Assembly: GCA_900757655.1 (NCBI GenBank)
Contig: CAAEOT010000042.1
Span: forward strand, 1-50,138
Length of the DNA: 50,138 nucleotides
Reading direction: 5' to 3'
Source: an uncultured Oscillospiraceae bacterium
Lineage (GTDB): Bacteria > Bacillota > Clostridia > Oscillospirales > Oscillospiraceae
Shown here: positions 1-10,172 of the stretch, piece after piece
Numbering within the stretch: position 1 is the stretch's first letter
Layout: each line of letters begins with the position of its first letter
Notes under the pieces: model-generated
Told to the model about the DNA's origin: nothing
Database searches by the model: none
The model's input: only the letters and a program-made list of their open reading frames with translations
Made by a program: the position numbers and the translations under genes

Positions 1-254
1 GCTTTGGTGGTCGCATTTAACTCGATCTCATCCCCCAAATGCGTAAAAGGAAATCAACAGGCGTTCGGCTGCTGACCGAACTCATAGGAATCTCACCTCT
101 GCCGGGTACTCCGCCAGCCCCATAGGGAAGTATCATTGTCCCTGATTCGTTTCATCGCCTTATCCGTAGCAAGCGGATATTTCAGAATGGTTCGGAATCG
201 CTACCAACCTTGCTTTCCGTGATAACCCTTGTGGGCAGGAAGTTCGTGGCGCAC
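1..254 (-). mobile_element. Probable 5' part of a group II intron (partial)
   Basis: Read on the minus strand, this stretch starts with GTGCGCC at 254-248, the usual 5' end of a bacterial group II intron. It continues as a structured, non-coding sequence with the look of domain I: an ACGGAAAGC / GGTTGGTAGCG block near 226-195, then GGCGATGAAACGAATC and GGGGCTGGCGGAGTACCCGG further left. No convincing reading frame covers it. The intron would run out of the window to the left, where its reverse transcriptase/maturase and domains V-VI should lie. The call rests on recalled similarity to group IIB-type introns, not on a computed fold, and the element could instead be another structured RNA or a mobile-element end. 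Confidence 0.42.
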
Positions 255-421
255 CTTCATCCGGCTGGGGCCTTCGCCCCCGATCAGGAATGTACCTGTT
301 GAATGTGTATTCGGTTTTCAAGGTTCACGAGGGCGTTTGTTTTGTCCCTCAATAGGTAGGCAGCGAGAAGGCTCATTTTTTAAACCCCTGAGCGAAAAAA
401 TTTCAAAAAATTTTTTGAGAA
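255..421. other. Gene-free stretch, possible mobile-element or exon flank
   Basis: No credible gene. On the minus strand it carries AACCTTGAAAACCGAATACA (about 330-311), a boxA-like string of the kind found in leader regions, and a small GC hairpin GGGGC-CTTC-GCCCC near 269-282 just upstream of the proposed intron start. The short plus-strand frame at 229-438 has no ribosome site and crosses the structured element, so it is not annotated. Confidence 0.3.
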
Positions 422-423
422 CG

Positions 424-459
424 AAAAAAAGCCGCTGATTTCATATCGAAACCGGCGGC
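424..459 (-). terminator. Second rho-independent terminator downstream of ppdK
   Basis: On the minus strand a GCCGC...GCGGC hairpin (431-459 on plus) is followed by a run of seven T (430-424). It lies about 40 nt beyond the first terminator of ppdK and may back it up, or end another leftward transcript. Confidence 0.55.
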
Positions 460-490
460 ATGATTTACGGCGTGTTCAGCTGAAAATGGG

Positions 491-533
491 CAAAAAATAA
501 CGGTCACACAATCCAAAGGGACTGTGTGACCGT
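491..533 (-). terminator. Rho-independent terminator of ppdK
   Basis: A perfect 11-bp inverted repeat, ACGGTCACACA (500-510) and TGTGTGACCGT (523-533), is followed on the minus strand by TTATTTTTTG. It sits about 40 nt after the ppdK stop codon. Confidence 0.85.
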
Positions 534-574
534 ATTTATATCAGTTGTTTTGCCTACGCTGCTGCGTCAACTTT

Positions 575-3241
<2,667 letters not shown>

Positions 3242-3743
3242 TCCATTACCTCCATCTGTTCTGGTTTTTTGCGGTTCCTTTTCGTTTATATTATAGCAAA
3301 GCCGGCCCGGCCACGCCAGAATGAATGTGTGCAAAGTCGTCCAAATCTTCACAATATCCGAAAGCGGTTTTTATGCAGTTTGCAAGATTATGCCCATATT
3401 CGTAGAATTTTCCGAAACCAAATACAGAATTTATGAATTTTTGCGAATGATGACGTACAAAAATGCAAAAATGTCCTTCCCGGCTTTTTCTCACACACGC
3501 CTGTCGAGTGACATAGTTTGGCAATTTTCGCAGTCCCGATGCATTATAACTGCGTTGTAAAACATTAAAGTAATGTGCAGCTTCTGTGCGCGAAACACAA
3601 AAACAGGCTTTCCTTTCACGAGGTTATGTGCTATAACATACACAACGACAATTTTCGAAGTTCCGTCTGTTTTGCGCCATTCGTCGGAGTTTGTGATGAT
3701 GATAAAATCATAAAACATTTTTATACTTTGGAGGGAAATCATA
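3242..3743. other. AT-rich divergent intergenic region between ppdK and lipase 1
   Basis: These 502 nt are clearly more AT-rich than the flanking genes and hold no supported gene. They contain the ppdK promoter at the left. I found no clean -35/-10 pair for the lipase: TTGGCA at 3518-3523 with TATAAC at 3545-3550 has a 21-bp spacer, which is too long. The lipase ribosome site GGAGGG lies at 3730-3735. Confidence 0.5.
3290..3298 (-). promoter_or_regulatory. Extended -10 promoter for ppdK
   Basis: The minus strand reads TGCTATAAT, an extended -10 element, about 50 nt upstream of the ppdK start. The -35 region (TGGCGT at about 3318-3313) is poor, which fits an extended -10 promoter. Confidence 0.5.
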
Positions 3744-5603
3744 ATGAAACACAGCAAACGATTTCTGTGCCTGCTGCTGACGCTCATTCTGGCGGCAAGC
3801 CTGTGCGTCTTTCCGGCAGCAGCCACAGACCAGACCTGCCCGAGCAGCAAGGACGACCCGGTCGTGTTCGTGCACGGTCTGATGGGCTGGGGCCAGCGCG
3901 CCGGCATCAACGCCATGCTCCCCTACTGGGGCATGACCACCGGCAGCCTGACAAGCTATCTCAATTCGCTCGGCTATGAGACATACTCAGCCACCGTCGG
4001 CCCGATCTCCAGCGCGTGGGACCGCGCGTGCGAGCTCTATGCCCAGCTGACCGGCACGACGGTCGACTACGGCGCGGCGCACGCTGCAGCGCACGACCAC
4101 GCGCGCTACGGCATCACCTATGACCAGCCGCTCTTCTCCGGCTGGGGCACAAAGCACGCCGTCAACCTCGTCGGTCACAGCTTCGGCGGCGCGACCACGC
4201 GCCAGTTCCTCGAGCTGATGGCCAACGGCAGCGCCGAGGAAGTCGCGGCGGCCAAGGCCGCCGGCACCGCGCCGAGTCCGCTGTTCACAGGCGGCAAGAG
4301 CAGCTGGGTGCACTCCATGACCGAGATTGCCGCGCCGCACAACGGCACGACCTTCATCGAGTCCAACGGCACGATCATGGACGTGGCAACGAATCTGGCC
4401 GAGACGCTCGCCAAGGGCTTCGGCATCACGGAGATCAAGAATCTTTATGACTTCCAGCTCGAGCAGTTCGGTATTTACAAGGATCCGAACGAAACTGTGC
4501 TCGAGACGCTGCAGCGCGTGTTCAGCACCGACTTCATGTCTCACAACGACAACGCCTTCCTTGACCTGACGATCGATAAGTCGCTCGAGATCAACGACGG
4601 CATCGGCATCGAGCCGAATGTCTACTACTTCTCCTACGCCGGCAACCAGACCGTGCAGGACCCGGTCTCCGGCAACTACATCCCGTCGGCCAAGATGTGG
4701 ACGCTGTTCTACCCCGGCGCCTACAACATGGGCAAATACTATGACAAGTACACTGCCGGCGGCTTCTACATCGACAAGAGCTGGCGTCCGAACGACGGCA
4801 TGGTCAACACCGTGTCCGCCTTCTACCCCATCCACAGCGACGGCACCTGCCTGACGAAGGACGGCAAGCAGGGCTGGACGAATTACGACGGCTACTCCAA
4901 CATCAACTTCCGCCCCGGCATCTGGTACGTCATGCCCGTGCAGTCGTTTGACCACATCCAGTTCGTCGGCGGCATGCTCAACGGCAGCCTCGTCAAGACG
5001 CACGCGCTCTACCGCGGCGTCATGGAGGACATCTACAGCACCTACACCGCTGAGCCGACCGGCACCGCGTTCCCGTTCACGGATGTGCCGGCCAGCCGCT
5101 GGAGCTATCCGTACATCAAGGAGCTGTATGAGGCCGGCGTCGTCAGCGGCACGACCGCCACGACCTTCGAGCCCACCGGCAGCGTGACCCGCGCGCAGTT
5201 CGTGACCTTCCTCGCCGGACTTGCCGGTGTGAACGTGTCCGCTTACCAGTACGGCCCGTTCAGCGACGTGCCCGCAGACGCCTGGTACGCGCCCTACGTC
5301 AACTGGGCGGCCGCCAACCGCATCGTCAGCGGCACGAGCGCCACGACCTTCGACCCGAACGCGACGATCTCGCGCCAGGACATGGCCGTCATGCTCTATA
5401 ACTACGCACAGCGGTATGACGTCACGCTCAACGAGCAGACCGTGACGCCCTTCACGGACGAGAGCGCCATTGCAGACTATGCGCTGCCCGCCGTGCAGGC
5501 GCTGCACAGCGCCGGCGTCATCAGCGGCATGCCGGACGGCAGCTTCCAGCCGTACGCCACCGCGACCCGCGAACAGGCCTGCACCGTGCTGTGCATGCTG
5601 TAA
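3744..5603 (+). CDS. Secreted family I.5-like lipase with three SLH repeats (copy 1)
   Basis: A 619-aa exported esterase/lipase, predicted to act on the cell surface. Residues 1-27 form a signal peptide (MKHSKRFLCLLLTL... ending AAA). The alpha/beta-hydrolase domain (about 38-430) resembles the Geobacillus/Staphylococcus lipases. It has DPVVFVHGLMGWG for the oxyanion region, nucleophile Ser146 in GHSFGG, Asp351 in PNDG and His404 in FDHIQF. It also keeps the Zn-site block around VDYGAAHAAAHDHARYG, with His113, His119 and Asp93 in the expected spacing. Three SLH repeats follow from about residue 443, each starting FTDV/FSDV/FTDE and ending near TRAQFV, SRQDMA or TREQAC, so the enzyme should be held on a secondary cell-wall polymer. 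GGAGGG precedes the ATG. It has two close paralogues nearby, and its substrate is unknown. Confidence 0.9.
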   Translation: MKHSKRFLCLLLTLILAASLCVFPAAATDQTCPSSKDDPVVFVHGLMGWGQRAGINAMLPYWGMTTGSLTSYLNSLGYETYSATVGPISSAWDRACELYAQLTGTTVDYGAAHAAAHDHARYGITYDQPLFSGWGTKHAVNLVGHSFGGATTRQFLELMANGSAEEVAAAKAAGTAPSPLFTGGKSSWVHSMTEIAAPHNGTTFIESNGTIMDVATNLAETLAKGFGITEIKNLYDFQLEQFGIYKDPNETVLETLQRVFSTDFMSHNDNAFLDLTIDKSLEINDGIGIEPNVYYFSYAGNQTVQDPVSGNYIPSAKMWTLFYPGAYNMGKYYDKYTAGGFYIDKSWRPNDGMVNTVSAFYPIHSDGTCLTKDGKQGWTNYDGYSNINFRPGIWYVMPVQSFDHIQFVGGMLNGSLVKTHALYRGVMEDIYSTYTAEPTGTAFPFTDVPASRWSYPYIKELYEAGVVSGTTATTFEPTGSVTRAQFVTFLAGLAGVNVSAYQYGPFSDVPADAWYAPYVNWAAANRIVSGTSATTFDPNATISRQDMAVMLYNYAQRYDVTLNEQTVTPFTDESAIADYALPAVQALHSAGVISGMPDGSFQPYATATREQACTVLCML

Positions 5604-5616
5604 ATCCCCGCTTTGC

Positions 5617-5652
5617 AAACGTCCCCCGGCCCAAGGCCGGGGGACGTTTTTT
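5617..5652 (+). terminator. Rho-independent terminator after lipase 1
   Basis: GTCCCCCGGCC (5621-5631) pairs with GGCCGGGGGAC (5635-5645), extended by AAAC/GTTT, with six T at 5647-5652. Confidence 0.9.
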
Positions 5653-5757
5653 GTATGCGCACACAGGTGTCCGCGCTGCCGTGCGGCAGATACGGTCACG
5701 TGTCCAAAAACCTCACACGCGAACGAATCTGACACAATATCTTCTGCGTTACCAGGA

Positions 5758-5786
5758 TTGCAAATCGGCGCGGCCGGAATTATAAT
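5758..5786 (+). promoter_or_regulatory. Sigma-A promoter for lipase 2
   Basis: TTGCAA (5758-5763), a 17-bp spacer and TATAAT (5781-5786). The same two hexamers with the same spacing stand before lipase 3. Confidence 0.8.
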
Positions 5787-5840
5787 ACTCAAAAAATAGA
5801 AGCGCGCCCCGGCGCGCCGGAAAGGAATGTGCACAACACC

Positions 5841-7721
5841 ATGAAAAAGAGCAAAAAGTTTCTGTGTCTGCTGCTCGCGCTGGTGATGGCCGGGAGCCTG
5901 CTGCTCCTGCCGGCAGCCGCCGCAGACACGCAGCAGTCGGGCGCCGAACGCTACCCGACCATTTACGTCCACGGCCTGATGGGCTGGGGCGAACACGACC
6001 AGATCTACGCCGTGACCCCGTACTGGGGCCTGACAAGCGACCTGATGCCATACCTGACGGGCAAGGGCTATGAGAGCTACGCCGCCTCCGTCGGCCCGCT
6101 CTCGAGCGCGTGGGACCGCGCGTGTGAGCTCTATGCCCAGCTCACCGGCACGACCGTGGACTACGGCGCCGCCCACGCCGCCGAGTACGGCCACGCGCGC
6201 TATGGCGTGACGTATGACAAGCCGCTGTTTGAAGGCTGGAGCGCGGACAAGAAGATCAACCTCGTCGGCCACAGCTTCGGCGGCGCAACGATCCGTCTGT
6301 TCCTCGATATTCTGGCTGACGGCTCCGCGGAGGAGCAGGCCGCGGCCAAGGCCGCCGGCACGGAGGTCTCCCCGTTCTTCCAGGGCGGCAAGGCCGACTG
6401 GGTCTATTCTCTGACGACGCTGGCTGCCCCGCACAACGGCACGACCTTCCTCGAGTGCTGCGGCGACATGACGCAGTTCGCCGCCGAGGCCTCAACCACC
6501 ATGGCCAAGCTGCTCGGCATCTCGGACTTCAAGGGCGTGTATGACTTCCAGCTCGAGCAGTTTGGCTTCTACCGCAAGGACGGCGAGACCGTGCTCGAGG
6601 CGCTCGACCGTGTGCTGCACTCGGACTTTTTGTCGCACAACGACAACGTGTTCCGTGACCTGACAATTGACCGCGCGCTGGAGCTCAACGACGACATTGA
6701 GATCCAGCCCAATGTGTACTACTTCTCCTATGCCGGCGACAAGACGCGCCAGAGCACGCTTACCGGCGAGCGCACGTCGGCCGTCGATATGACGCCGCTG
6801 TTCGTGCCGTTTGCAAATCAGATGTGCGGCTATTACGACCAGACGACCGCCGGCGGCTTCCGGATCGACAAGAGCTGGGCCCCGAACGACGGCCTTGTCA
6901 ACACCGTCTCCGCCCTGTACCCGACCGACAGCGCCGGCCGCTGCCTGACCAAGAGCGGCAAGACCGGCTATGTCCAGCAGGACGGTTACTCCAACGTCGG
7001 CTATCAGCCCGGCGTGTGGAACGTGATGCCCGTGCGCCACTATGACCACGGCAACTTCATTGCCGGCATGCCGGTGCCCGACCTGGCCTCGCAGAGCATA
7101 CCGGCCCTGCGCCAGTTCTACCTGGGCCTGATGGACAACCTCTCCCACGTGACCACGGCGACGCCCACGCCGACGCCGGGCACCGGTCTGCCGTTCACGG
7201 ACGTGCCGGCCGACCGCTGGAGCTATCCGTACATCAAGCAGCTCTATGATGCCGGCGTTGTCTCCGGCACGAGCGCCACGACTTTCGAGCCGACCGCAAA
7301 CGTCACGCGCGCGCAGTTTGTGACCATGATCGCCGGCCTCGCCGGTGCGGACGTGTCCGGCTATGCGTCCGGCCCGTTCGACGATGTGCAGACGGGTAGC
7401 TGGTACGCGCCCTATGTCAACTGGGCGGCTGCGAGCGGCATCGTCAGCGGCACGAGCGCCACGACATTCGAGCCCGCTGCCGAGATCTCGCGCCAGGACA
7501 TGGCCGTGATGCTCTATAACTACGCGCAGCAGGCCGGTGTGCAGCTCGAGCAGACGACGGTCACCCCCTTCACGGATGAGGGCAGCATCGCCGCCTACGC
7601 CCTGCCCGCCGTGCAGGCACTGCACAGCGCCGGTGTCATCAGCGGCATGCCGGACGGTAGCTTCCAGCCGCAGGCCACCACGACGCGCGAACAGGCCTGC
7701 GTCGTGCTGTGCGCGCTGTAA
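5841..7721 (+). CDS. Secreted family I.5-like lipase with three SLH repeats (copy 2)
   Basis: A 626-aa paralogue of the lipase at 3744, with the same plan. A signal peptide (MKKSKKFLCLLLALVMAGSL...) is followed by a lipase domain with VHGLMGWG, nucleophile Ser145 in GHSFGG, the conserved VDYGAAHAAEYGHARYG zinc-site block, APNDG for the catalytic Asp and HYDHGNF for the His. A Thr/Pro-rich linker (TATPTPTPGTG) leads to three SLH repeats. The start is ambiguous. A GTG at 5829 would add four residues but sits almost on the AAAGGA site. The ATG at 5841 gives the same N-terminus as the other two copies and is preferred. It has its own promoter and terminator, so it is not in an operon with copy 1. 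The Pro-rich linker is not seen in the other copies. Confidence 0.88.
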   Translation: MKKSKKFLCLLLALVMAGSLLLLPAAAADTQQSGAERYPTIYVHGLMGWGEHDQIYAVTPYWGLTSDLMPYLTGKGYESYAASVGPLSSAWDRACELYAQLTGTTVDYGAAHAAEYGHARYGVTYDKPLFEGWSADKKINLVGHSFGGATIRLFLDILADGSAEEQAAAKAAGTEVSPFFQGGKADWVYSLTTLAAPHNGTTFLECCGDMTQFAAEASTTMAKLLGISDFKGVYDFQLEQFGFYRKDGETVLEALDRVLHSDFLSHNDNVFRDLTIDRALELNDDIEIQPNVYYFSYAGDKTRQSTLTGERTSAVDMTPLFVPFANQMCGYYDQTTAGGFRIDKSWAPNDGLVNTVSALYPTDSAGRCLTKSGKTGYVQQDGYSNVGYQPGVWNVMPVRHYDHGNFIAGMPVPDLASQSIPALRQFYLGLMDNLSHVTTATPTPTPGTGLPFTDVPADRWSYPYIKQLYDAGVVSGTSATTFEPTANVTRAQFVTMIAGLAGADVSGYASGPFDDVQTGSWYAPYVNWAAASGIVSGTSATTFEPAAEISRQDMAVMLYNYAQQAGVQLEQTTVTPFTDEGSIAAYALPAVQALHSAGVISGMPDGSFQPQATTTREQACVVLCAL

Positions 7722-7748
7722 GGCAGTGTTTCAAAATCCACAGCATAG

Positions 7749-7779
7749 CCCTCCCGGAGCCGTCCGGGAGGGCGTTTTT
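7749..7779 (+). terminator. Rho-independent terminator after lipase 2
   Basis: CCCTCCCGGA (7749-7758) pairs with TCCGGGAGGG (7763-7772), followed by CGTTTTT. Confidence 0.9.
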
Positions 7780-7801
7780 GCACGCTTTGTACAACCTTTC
7801 C

Positions 7802-7830
7802 TTGTAATTTCCGCCGCCGTCATGTACAAT
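7802..7830 (+). promoter_or_regulatory. Sigma-A promoter for the APC permease
   Basis: TTGTAA (7802-7807), 17-bp spacer, TACAAT (7825-7830), about 80 nt ahead of the start codon. Confidence 0.7.
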
Positions 7831-7910
7831 ATATCTTACAGCTGTTGATTTAGCGATTTTAAGCGTGAAATTGGCGGCAAAAAAATCTGGGGGAAAGAAG
7901 AAAAGGATTT

Positions 7911-9272
7911 ATGGACAATGAACTGAAGAAAAAGTATGGTCTGCCGACGGCGATCGCACTCGTCATCGGCATCGTCATCGGCAGCGGCGTGTTCTTCAAA
8001 GCCGAGAAGATCCTCACCGCGACCGGCGGCAACCTGCCGCTCGGCATCCTCGCCTGGGCGATCGGCGGCCTGATCATGATCATCTGCGCGTACATGTTCT
8101 CCATCCTCGCCACACGTTATGCGCACGTCAACGGACTCGTAGACTACGCCGAGGCGCTCATGGGCAAGCGCTACGCCTATTATATGGGCTGGTTCACAAC
8201 GTTTATTTATTTCCCGGCCATGACGTCCGTGCTGGCCTGGGTCAGCGCGCGGTATCTCGGCGTGCTGTGCGGGTTTGACATCACAGGCGGCCCGGTCATG
8301 GTCCTTGCGTGCCTGTTCCTTGTCGGCAGCTATGCGGTCAACGCCCTGTCTCCAATCCTGGCGGGCAAGTTTCAGGTGGCGACCACGGTCATCAAGCTCA
8401 TCCCGCTGCTGCTCATGGGCATCGTCGGCACGATCGTCGGCTTTGCCAACGGCACAACGATCGAAAACTTCACCACCGTCGTCACGACCGTCGAGGGCGG
8501 CAACGGCCACGCGCTGTTCACCGCCGTGGCGGCAACGGCCTTTGCATATGAGGGCTGGATCATCGCCACGAGCATCAACGCCGAGCTCAAGGATGCCCGG
8601 CGCAACCTGCCGATCGCGCTTGTCGTCGGCACGCTCATCGTGGCCCTGACGTACATTCTCTACTACATCGGCCTATCCGGCAGCGTCTCGAATGCGGAGA
8701 TCATGGCCGGCGGCGAGGCCGGCGCCAAGCTCGCCTTTGAGAAGATCTTCGGCCGGGCCGCCGGCGTGGGTCTGTTCGTGCTGGTCGTCGTGTCGTGCCT
8801 CGGCACGCTCAACGGGCTCATGCTCGCCGCGACGCGCAGCCTCTACTCTGTCGCTGCGCGCGGCAACGGCCCGAAGCCGGAGGCGTTTCTCGGCATCGAC
8901 CAATACACGAACATGCCGGCAAACTCCGCCATCGTGGGCGTGCTCATGTGCGCCGTCTGGCTGACGTATTTCTATGGTGCCAACCTCACCGAGGGCTGGT
9001 TCGGCCCGTTTTGCTTCGACTCGTCCGAGCTGCCGATCATCACGCTCTACGCGCTCTATATTCCGATGTTCCTCAACGTCATGCGCCGGGAAAAGGAACT
9101 GAACGCTTTTCACCGCTACGTCATGCCGGTGCTGTCGATCGTGTGCTGCATCTTCTTCTGCGTCGCGGCCGTTGTGTCGCACGGCAAGGCCGTGCTCTAC
9201 TATCTGATCGTGTTCGCGGTCATCATGGCGCTGGCCATTCCGTTTTACCGTCAGGGGAAAGAAAAGGCCTGA
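7911..9272 (+). CDS. APC-family amino acid permease
   Basis: A 453-aa polytopic membrane protein of the amino acid-polyamine-organocation superfamily, closest in feel to the LAT/SteT-like exchangers. The first membrane helix carries the family substrate-binding loop IGIVIGSGVFFKAEKIL. A later segment AFAYEGWIIATSINAELKD matches the sixth helix region where these carriers contact the substrate amine. About 12 hydrophobic segments can be counted and the length is normal. The ATG at 7911 follows AAAAGGA. It is a single-gene transcript with its own promoter and terminator, lying between lipase copies 2 and 3. The substrate cannot be told from sequence: serine/threonine, neutral amino acids or an amino acid/amine antiport are all possible. 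Confidence 0.88.
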   Translation: MDNELKKKYGLPTAIALVIGIVIGSGVFFKAEKILTATGGNLPLGILAWAIGGLIMIICAYMFSILATRYAHVNGLVDYAEALMGKRYAYYMGWFTTFIYFPAMTSVLAWVSARYLGVLCGFDITGGPVMVLACLFLVGSYAVNALSPILAGKFQVATTVIKLIPLLLMGIVGTIVGFANGTTIENFTTVVTTVEGGNGHALFTAVAATAFAYEGWIIATSINAELKDARRNLPIALVVGTLIVALTYILYYIGLSGSVSNAEIMAGGEAGAKLAFEKIFGRAAGVGLFVLVVVSCLGTLNGLMLAATRSLYSVAARGNGPKPEAFLGIDQYTNMPANSAIVGVLMCAVWLTYFYGANLTEGWFGPFCFDSSELPIITLYALYIPMFLNVMRREKELNAFHRYVMPVLSIVCCIFFCVAAVVSHGKAVLYYLIVFAVIMALAIPFYRQGKEKA

Positions 9273-9289
9273 CGCTCCACGTTTTCGAG

Positions 9290-9314
9290 GGCGGCGCTTT
9301 TGCGCCGCCTTTTT
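9290..9314 (+). terminator. Rho-independent terminator after the APC permease
   Basis: GGCGGCGC (9290-9297), loop TTTT, GCGCCGCC (9302-9309), then TTTTT. Confidence 0.88.
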
Positions 9315-9316
9315 CG

Positions 9317-9345
9317 TTGCCCGCGCGCCGGGTTTGTGGTATACT
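9317..9345 (+). promoter_or_regulatory. Sigma-A promoter for the pseudouridine synthase
   Basis: TTGCCC (9317-9322), 17-bp spacer, TATACT (9340-9345), immediately after the preceding terminator and 30 nt before the start codon. Confidence 0.6.
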
Positions 9346-9374
9346 CGCGGCAGACACCGAAACGAGGCGACAAC

Positions 9375-10013
9375 ATGGACATTCTCTATCAGGACAACAG
9401 CATCCTCGTGTGCATCAAGCCGGCGGGCGTGCTGTCCACGGACGAGCCGGGCGGCGTGCCCGAACTGGTGCGGCAGGCGCTCGGTGACCCGAATGCCTGC
9501 GTGCGCACCGTGCACCGGCTCGACCGCGTGGTCAGCGGGCTGATGGTGCTTGCGCGCACTCCGGCGGCCGCGTCGAAACTCTCGGCGCAGATCCGCGAGC
9601 ACGACTTCGGCAAGACGTATCTCGCCGTCGTGCACGGGGAGCCGGATGCGCTGCAGGGCACGTACCGCGACCTGCTGCGGCGTGACCCCGCCGAGCGCAA
9701 GACCTACGTCACGGACAAGATGGCCAAGGGCGTGCAGGAGGCTGTGCTCGACTATGATGTACTCGGCACGCGCGCGGAGCTCTCACTCGTGCGCATCTAT
9801 CTGCAGACCGGGCGCACGCACCAGATCCGCTGCCAGTTTTCGTCGCGTGGTCTGCCGCTCTGGGGGGACAAAAAATACAGCACGCTGCCCGACGATGGGC
9901 CGATCGCGCTCTGGTCGCACTGCCTGCACTTTGCCCACCCGGACACCGGCGAGGTGCTCTATTTCGAGCAGCAGCCGCCGGACATTGCTCCATGGAACCT
10001 GTTTGCCGACTAA
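9375..10013 (+). CDS. RluA-family pseudouridine synthase
   Basis: A 212-aa enzyme that isomerises uridine to pseudouridine in rRNA or tRNA. The signature HRLDRVVSGLMVLART holds the catalytic Asp at residue 50, and RTHQIRCQF near residue 150 is the second conserved family block. There is no N-terminal S4 domain, so it is the short RluA/TruC-like form. The start at 9375 (MDILYQDNSILV) is chosen because an upstream in-frame ATG at 9300 lies in the terminator of the preceding gene and before the promoter. GAGGCGA precedes the chosen ATG. It is a single gene with its own promoter. The exact RNA target (23S, 16S or tRNA) cannot be assigned. Confidence 0.92.
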   Translation: MDILYQDNSILVCIKPAGVLSTDEPGGVPELVRQALGDPNACVRTVHRLDRVVSGLMVLARTPAAASKLSAQIREHDFGKTYLAVVHGEPDALQGTYRDLLRRDPAERKTYVTDKMAKGVQEAVLDYDVLGTRAELSLVRIYLQTGRTHQIRCQFSSRGLPLWGDKKYSTLPDDGPIALWSHCLHFAHPDTGEVLYFEQQPPDIAPWNLFAD

Positions 10014-10042
10014 GATCCCCGCGCCGCGGCGCGGGGATCTTT
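10014..10042 (+). terminator. Terminator-like hairpin after the pseudouridine synthase
   Basis: GATCCCCGCGCC (10014-10025) and GGCGCGGGGATC (10028-10039) form a perfect stem directly after the stop codon. The T-run is short (TTT). Confidence 0.6.
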
Positions 10043-10078
10043 CTGCGCAGGTGCGCGACAGATTCTCGTCAAAACGTC

Positions 10079-10107
10079 TTGCAATCAACATATGCAGCAG
10101 GTATAAT
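10079..10107 (+). promoter_or_regulatory. Sigma-A promoter for lipase 3
   Basis: TTGCAA (10079-10084), 17-bp spacer, TATAAT (10102-10107), identical hexamers and spacing to the lipase 2 promoter. Confidence 0.82.
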
Positions 10108-10172
10108 ATAGGCATATCGCCGGTTTTTGCAAGAAGAAAAGCAATGTGAATCTATGAGACAGGGGGAAAACC

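Noticed and set aside
1..420. rRNA or rRNA leader on the minus strand
   Set aside because: The AACCTTGAAAACCGAATA string looks like boxA-type leader sequence, but no 16S, 23S or 5S motif follows it.
229..438. 69-aa plus-strand frame at the left edge
   Set aside because: No ribosome site. It spans the proposed intron end and an AT-rich stretch, and ends inside terminator sequence.
5829..5840. GTG at 5829 as start of lipase 2
   Set aside because: It lies only 2-3 nt from the AAAGGA site, and the paralogues begin at the position of the ATG at 5841.
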